In this document: piece by piece, positions 61,501 to 64,000 of the stretch | Layout of the letters: each line of letters opens with the position of its first letter | Position numbering within the stretch: position 1 is the stretch's first letter | Assembly (NCBI GenBank): GCA_014800525.1 | Contig: JAAVFV010000047.1 | Span: 1 to 64,000, forward strand | Reading direction: 5' to 3' | Origin: Bacteroidales bacterium | Lineage (GTDB): Bacteria > Bacteroidota > Bacteroidia > Bacteroidales > Muribaculaceae | Length of the DNA: 64,000 bases | Translations under genes and position numbers: made by a program | The notes under the pieces: model-generated | The model's input: the letters and a program-made list of their open reading frames with translations, nothing else | The model's database searches: none | Told to the model about the DNA's origin: nothing

Positions 61501-61788
61501 GTCGGCACTGAGACTTCAGGATCTGAAGATGTATCCGGGCCACGTAATGCCGATACCAAGGCATGGGTAAAGAAGAGCTTCGGTGATCTGGAGAAGGTCT
61601 ATGAGCTGATGATTGATCCGGTAGCGATGTCAGTGGATGATCTGGAGGCTGATTCCGACATTCTGGAAGTGAGCTATTTCACTCTCGACGGCCACCGCGT
61701 AGTGTCGCCCGAACCTGGACAGGTAATCATCCGTCGTGCCCTCAATTCCAACGGCATAGTACATATTTCGAAAATCATCATCCGCTAA
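55576..61788 (+). CDS. 2070-aa secreted surface protein with many GLUG-type repeats
   Basis: Signal peptide; repeated GGLVG/GGIVG/YAGGLAG with CYNTGDV/CSNSGAV; three GSxENPWxI...DLxxL modules; C-terminal tail VSYFTLDGHRV...IVHISKIIIR. Confidence 0.85.
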   Translation: MKHHLLCTLLVAGVATQSALPIDASPSSADSWKISDPSVFSEVGATLEDLSPAPISFNAPQSSAVSLSDSGMRLSSVLNGSAMRAASIPGSTATPDLLPMSAGNVNLSSLLGKKSLWVGNYSDYKVTTYSTTIALKEGSSYTAFPFIYQDVELNFTIDSSTGAVSIPVQKVAELDGNIISICKIDLKNLVFSPTDALAGSVVDGNLFIDDAFGFFVTEGPAYGQYLNIGIIQQAVAGTPNSTFRNTAISFTNNEMTTANRHTATSDYSSFVYQLGPDRVRILNVPVNASIRGALTVSLTSQGTAQINPQPATVINPIGEFFYYGLTEKTSDTGAISFSVAVTSPISLAYNASAKTLTLPCWGVARTNALLSYNEAATVTLPFSLEFPKAPAFNLPGDGSQENPWLIRSAEDFVALGADILTNTAERGTRELVPGSDTDYYYPVYKDKYFRLANDIDFSTLDGIYSPIGSKTYQFAGVLDGDGHTISNLTFEDYAYDYCGLFAVTAQSSSISNLAIANADISSLGYTAGTLAGYAYGRLNDITISDSRVIVRAGYNAGVLAGYTRNVSDIRITGSRVQAIGYVGGLCGRSYGPISNCSVEASVLMTGKQMFGGGIVGHQTKTYSNEANYTISDCQFSGTVQCSADQIGLGGLSGALSYAVMQRCVANAVVLGVSGVQTYMGGLTGTLYDAVISDCYASGFVRNDASSTVGGLVGHVTKATTGSPVNKILRSYASNMLSSASTDPMRGLIGTNEDIIIEDSYFDSQISAVEGTPCGLSTDSLTSGAALKGFDTEVWNFSPGIYPRLKDSENSAIAAVASAALVLPAGQTIKAVEDNFTYSMKDSVEWSAVVEGKFNTARGYAFSFDNGVGKLNYEQQTDTIFVKRAPVSKYYIVNIAPVLFEGEGSSENPWKISSKADLAKLSEMSAKAALSFEGKYFLQTADIDMEGMEIDPICKDASGKLRFLGTYDGNGHTIDNLKIASVGFFNEDNVTGTAVPGQVNPKDPKSYNYGGLFATIGAEGVVRNLTIGRGCRLDFFQNGGAIAGGLYGTIENCYNLADVKVYYINGGGIAGQAFKGAEIRGCYNGGAVSVNANTGGGIVGLITDGRIVSCENTGTVSGKNFNPYQKPEIQKTVGGIAGKASSSFISDVANSGEIDAFTEVGGIVGNAAGTVAAPDTIANALNYGFLTSRTSLLSLGAISGVNACTVYDNCISDSRLQHIGLVANGAMEGARMMPTADIIASDSLFHSPAWSRQEKGYPIVALTQIPGQLKLNSTAIISWSGNDYAQAMVGSAGLSEGQSWSVAGSDAFSVSGNSLNVTIPAEGIVQGVLTAVNDGFSRSFPLKSFQYDIFEGSGSAEDPFLIPTADEFLRLADMVNSSGFNYSGFYFSQTADLDFTDKSFVPVGFGGGSFGAIYKGNGHTVKAVNYANPTTDKTITTGGLFGIVDFTGEISGITLDEKSVVTTYSNAGGIVGTLYGKVSDCQNRASVSTYGTTAAGGVVGYAYPGAGIIGCSNSGAVTAKTNYAGGVLAQAPANAGVKVEKCSNSGAVSGASKIGGVIGSASASIMGCSNSGPVTASTSYGAGVIGEALAYSSLDSCKNSGVISAPQYAAGVIAMSVAHTEENPLTITACVNTADIEAGAKGYAGGLAGSLNNYVVFTDCHNSGNISGATTGNGGLRLGGIISSTGKYTTFIRCYNTGDITAYSNSGGIAGYTGDKATFEDCYNTGRISGGATAATNVGGLVGSGPVFLTRCYNTGDVSGAGYQVGGLNGQNTTSQNPIVDCFNTGNVTGKNKVGGLIGMGRGLLNGCVNYGTVTAENEAAGIIGVPGNAAAASFVVRIENSLSLGAVVCKGANSAAVMAENTSCKFVEMENNYFDSSVVSATANDEKYGAAVKGLSADKLAETAVSDAFRNEPACYPMLKSMAENGVYNFYSAFVQLADGETPENVRSSFMVGQPGLVEWSASEGLVIDGSDVHYVGTETSGSEDVSGPRNADTKAWVKKSFGDLEKVYELMIDPVAMSVDDLEADSDILEVSYFTLDGHRVVSPEPGQVIIRRALNSNGIVHISKIIIR

Positions 61789-61826
61789 TTTAGCTATCAA
61801 CTAAGATATAGTTACCGTATAATTTT

Positions 61827-61869
61827 AACTGCACTCCCAAAGTCAGATAAAAACTTTGGGAGTGCAGTT
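61827..61869 (+). terminator. Terminator after the GLUG gene; stem resembles the 50193-50240 stem
   Basis: AACTGCACTCCCAAAGT-N9-ACTTTGGGAGTGCAGTT. Confidence 0.85.
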
Positions 61870-61912
61870 TATTTTTATCACTTTTTATTGATTGATATTA
61901 AATGCAATCTAT

Positions 61913-61935
61913 TATATTTGTGGAAAGTTTTCCAC
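61913..61935 (+). promoter_or_regulatory. -7 box TATATTTG abutting palindrome GTGGAAA-GT-TTTCCAC
   Basis: Box 61913-61920; inverted repeat 61920-61935. Confidence 0.45.
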
Positions 61936-62072
61936 ATAAAGTTATCTAAACTTATTTTACTTAATAAGTGCTCAAAATTAATTTCTACTATATACGAGAT
62001 TATTTAATTACCGAGATCATTTAATTTACTTGGTATCGTGTAATTTATAACACTTACTCAACTAAATAATTA

Positions 62073-63497
62073 TTGCTTATGAGACTGAAATTATTTCTGA
62101 TTCTGAGCCTGATAATAGGATGCCTAAGTTCTCAAGCGGTCACGATTAAGGAAGTCAAAACAACTTCCTCAGGCCAGTTAGCCCATTTGATCGATGAATC
62201 CTATTACTCAGTAGACTCCCTGATAGTCTCAGGGCCTATCGATAATACTGATATGTCGCTACTTAAGTCTCTTACCCAAAAGGGAAGACTGACCGGTTTA
62301 AATCTAAAAAATAGCTCTATTGCTACCAATAAGGGTTTTTGGTTTACCAACAATCCTCAGTCACCGGATTCATTGCAGGTCAAATTAAAGTATGTATATC
62401 TCCCGGATAACTGCGATCATATTGGAGATTTTGCTTTCGCAAATGTGAAGTCCTTGGTAGGGATATTCAAAGACCATACTAATAGATCCTATCCACAATT
62501 TTATTTTTCTATAGGTTCTCTAAAGAACACGAGTATCAAAACTATAGATTTTGGGGCAGAAGAGTTAGTCTTTCAAGCGTTTTCTCTGCAAGATGCGGAA
62601 GAGTTAGAATCTATTAATGGGCTAGGAACACGCACATATATAGAGTCCGAGGCTCTTTATAATACCCCTAATTTAAAGGCATCGGCTCCATTTGATCTTA
62701 TGTTATTGTTGGGCGATCGGTACTTTTCACATTCGAGCCTGGATGAGATAATTCTTCCGAATGTCCATCATGTCCTAGGCGACGCATGGTTCGAATTTTC
62801 TAAGGCAAAAAAAATTGCATTTGGATCGGGAGGAATACTGTCTGTTCCTTCACGGGCTTTCTTCGGGTGTGATAATCTCAAGTCGTTGACATTACCTAAA
62901 TCAGTATGTATACTCAAACAAGATTGTCTGAACCAGACCGGACTCGAAGTCTTGACTCTTCCAGAGGGCCTGATTGAGATTGAATCAAATGCTATGGGGT
63001 GGAATATATTCCTGAGAGAAGTTGTCTTTCCCTCAACTCTTGAACGCATCGGATATGGTAACGGCAGGTTCTGGGATGCGTTGGAAAAGATATACGTAAA
63101 GGCCCAAACTCCTCCGGAATGTATTTTTAGTGACATCGATAGTGACCCTTACCACTCTTTCACTGGAGCAAATGAAACTGCCACTCTCTATGTGCCGAAG
63201 GGCACCTTAGAGGCGTATCGCGCGGCTCCAGGGTGGAATTATTTCTCAAAGATAGAGGAATTTGATTTCTCGGATGTAGAGCAGGTGAAGGCTTTACCGG
63301 CCAATCGGCCCGTAGTAAGCACCGGTAAAGGATTCATGTACCTTGAATCCCCTCATCCGGCTCCTTTCACGGTATTTGATATGGATGGCCATACGATACA
63401 GTCCGGAACGGTAGACGGTACCCTTGAAGTGACCCTCCCCGCAGGTATTTATCTGATAAATTTTGGAGAGGATACGCAAAAAGTATTGGTCAAATAA
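62073..63497 (+). CDS. BspA-like LRR_5 secreted protein
   Basis: Signal peptide; IAFGSGGILSVPSRAFFGCDNLKSLTLPKSVCILKQDCLNQTGLEVLTLPEGLIEIESNAM; YVPKGTLEAYRAAPGWNYFSKIEE. Confidence 0.85.
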   Translation: MLMRLKLFLILSLIIGCLSSQAVTIKEVKTTSSGQLAHLIDESYYSVDSLIVSGPIDNTDMSLLKSLTQKGRLTGLNLKNSSIATNKGFWFTNNPQSPDSLQVKLKYVYLPDNCDHIGDFAFANVKSLVGIFKDHTNRSYPQFYFSIGSLKNTSIKTIDFGAEELVFQAFSLQDAEELESINGLGTRTYIESEALYNTPNLKASAPFDLMLLLGDRYFSHSSLDEIILPNVHHVLGDAWFEFSKAKKIAFGSGGILSVPSRAFFGCDNLKSLTLPKSVCILKQDCLNQTGLEVLTLPEGLIEIESNAMGWNIFLREVVFPSTLERIGYGNGRFWDALEKIYVKAQTPPECIFSDIDSDPYHSFTGANETATLYVPKGTLEAYRAAPGWNYFSKIEEFDFSDVEQVKALPANRPVVSTGKGFMYLESPHPAPFTVFDMDGHTIQSGTVDGTLEVTLPAGIYLINFGEDTQKVLVK

Positions 63498-63597
63498 ATA
63501 CATATTACCATATATATTAATGATGATTATTCTTATACCCAATACAGCACTATAAATACGACTAATTAACATCAACTCTTTATCCAAACCTAACAAG

Positions 63598-64000
63598 ATG
63601 AATAAGCTACTTTTTATCCTAATGTGGCTGGGTATCTACTATTCAGTAAATGCTCAGACTACGGAATCAGGAGGCACCATTACGATTCCGGCCACACAAA
63701 TTACCAAAGAAGGAGCCCTGGAAATTGTAGAAAAGTTATTTCCGGAACCTGGAAATAATTTCTGGAGCTATACCAGTCCTGAGTTAATACCGGGATATTG
63801 GTACTTTATGGTTGATCCTCAACCATGGGTGAAACAGGATCACTCCTATTGGTTTGTACGAGTACCGGCCGATGCTTTTAAAGCAATGACTGAGGAACCC
63901 TTAATCACTGCTATGCCCAGTATCTACAACCTTCCCTCTTATGATTATGTTCCAGAGAAAACATATAATCCTCCGGTAATCCCCGCTGTGGGAACTCCTA
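63598..64000 (+). CDS. Secreted protein of unknown function, truncated by window end
   Basis: Open frame to the edge: MNKLLFILMWLGIYYSVNAQTTESGGTITIPATQITKEGALEIVEKLFPEPGNNFWSYTSPELIPGYWYFMVDP... Confidence 0.7.
   Translation, partial: MNKLLFILMWLGIYYSVNAQTTESGGTITIPATQITKEGALEIVEKLFPEPGNNFWSYTSPELIPGYWYFMVDPQPWVKQDHSYWFVRVPADAFKAMTEEPLITAMPSIYNLPSYDYVPEKTYNPPVIPAVGTP

Noticed and set aside
1-64000. tRNA/rRNA genes
   Set aside because: No cloverleaf or rRNA-like segments recognised by eye; tRNAscan-SE would be needed to exclude them fully.

Overview
The window is a Bacteroidales-type chromosome segment, judged from RagB/SusD-SusC proteins, a hybrid two-component regulator, a MurF-Alr fusion and TAnnTTTG-like -7 boxes. 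I favour Muribaculaceae-like, but that is inference. Most of 1.8-29.5 kb and 42.5-48.1 kb is housekeeping: gluQ, rsmF-like, copA with a small HMA protein, lolD, cysS, rubrerythrin, rluA-type, ispG, recO, queA, truB, uppP, ftsX, mtaB, surE, murF-alr, lrgAB, xseAB and nnr. A five-gene alpha-galactoside PUL (GH36, SusC, SusD, GH27, HTCS) spans 29.5-42.3 kb. The distal part holds a frameshifted zeta-toxin-like module, a PSD-superfamily decarboxylase paired with an APC/GadC-like antiporter and a divergent porin, a 2070-aa GLUG-repeat surface protein and BspA-like LRR proteins. The most interesting items are: (1) the PSD-like decarboxylase + antiporter + porin locus, which looks like an uncharacterised amino-acid decarboxylation/antiport system; (2) a ~140-bp-period array of diverged hairpin units in the first 1.3 kb, followed by a TTCAACG cluster; (3) two paralogous orphan sRNA-like loci; (4) dispersed palindromic/MITE-like element families; (5) terminators whose stems resemble IS ends. 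All calls are from reading the sequence and the supplied ORF track; no searches were run.
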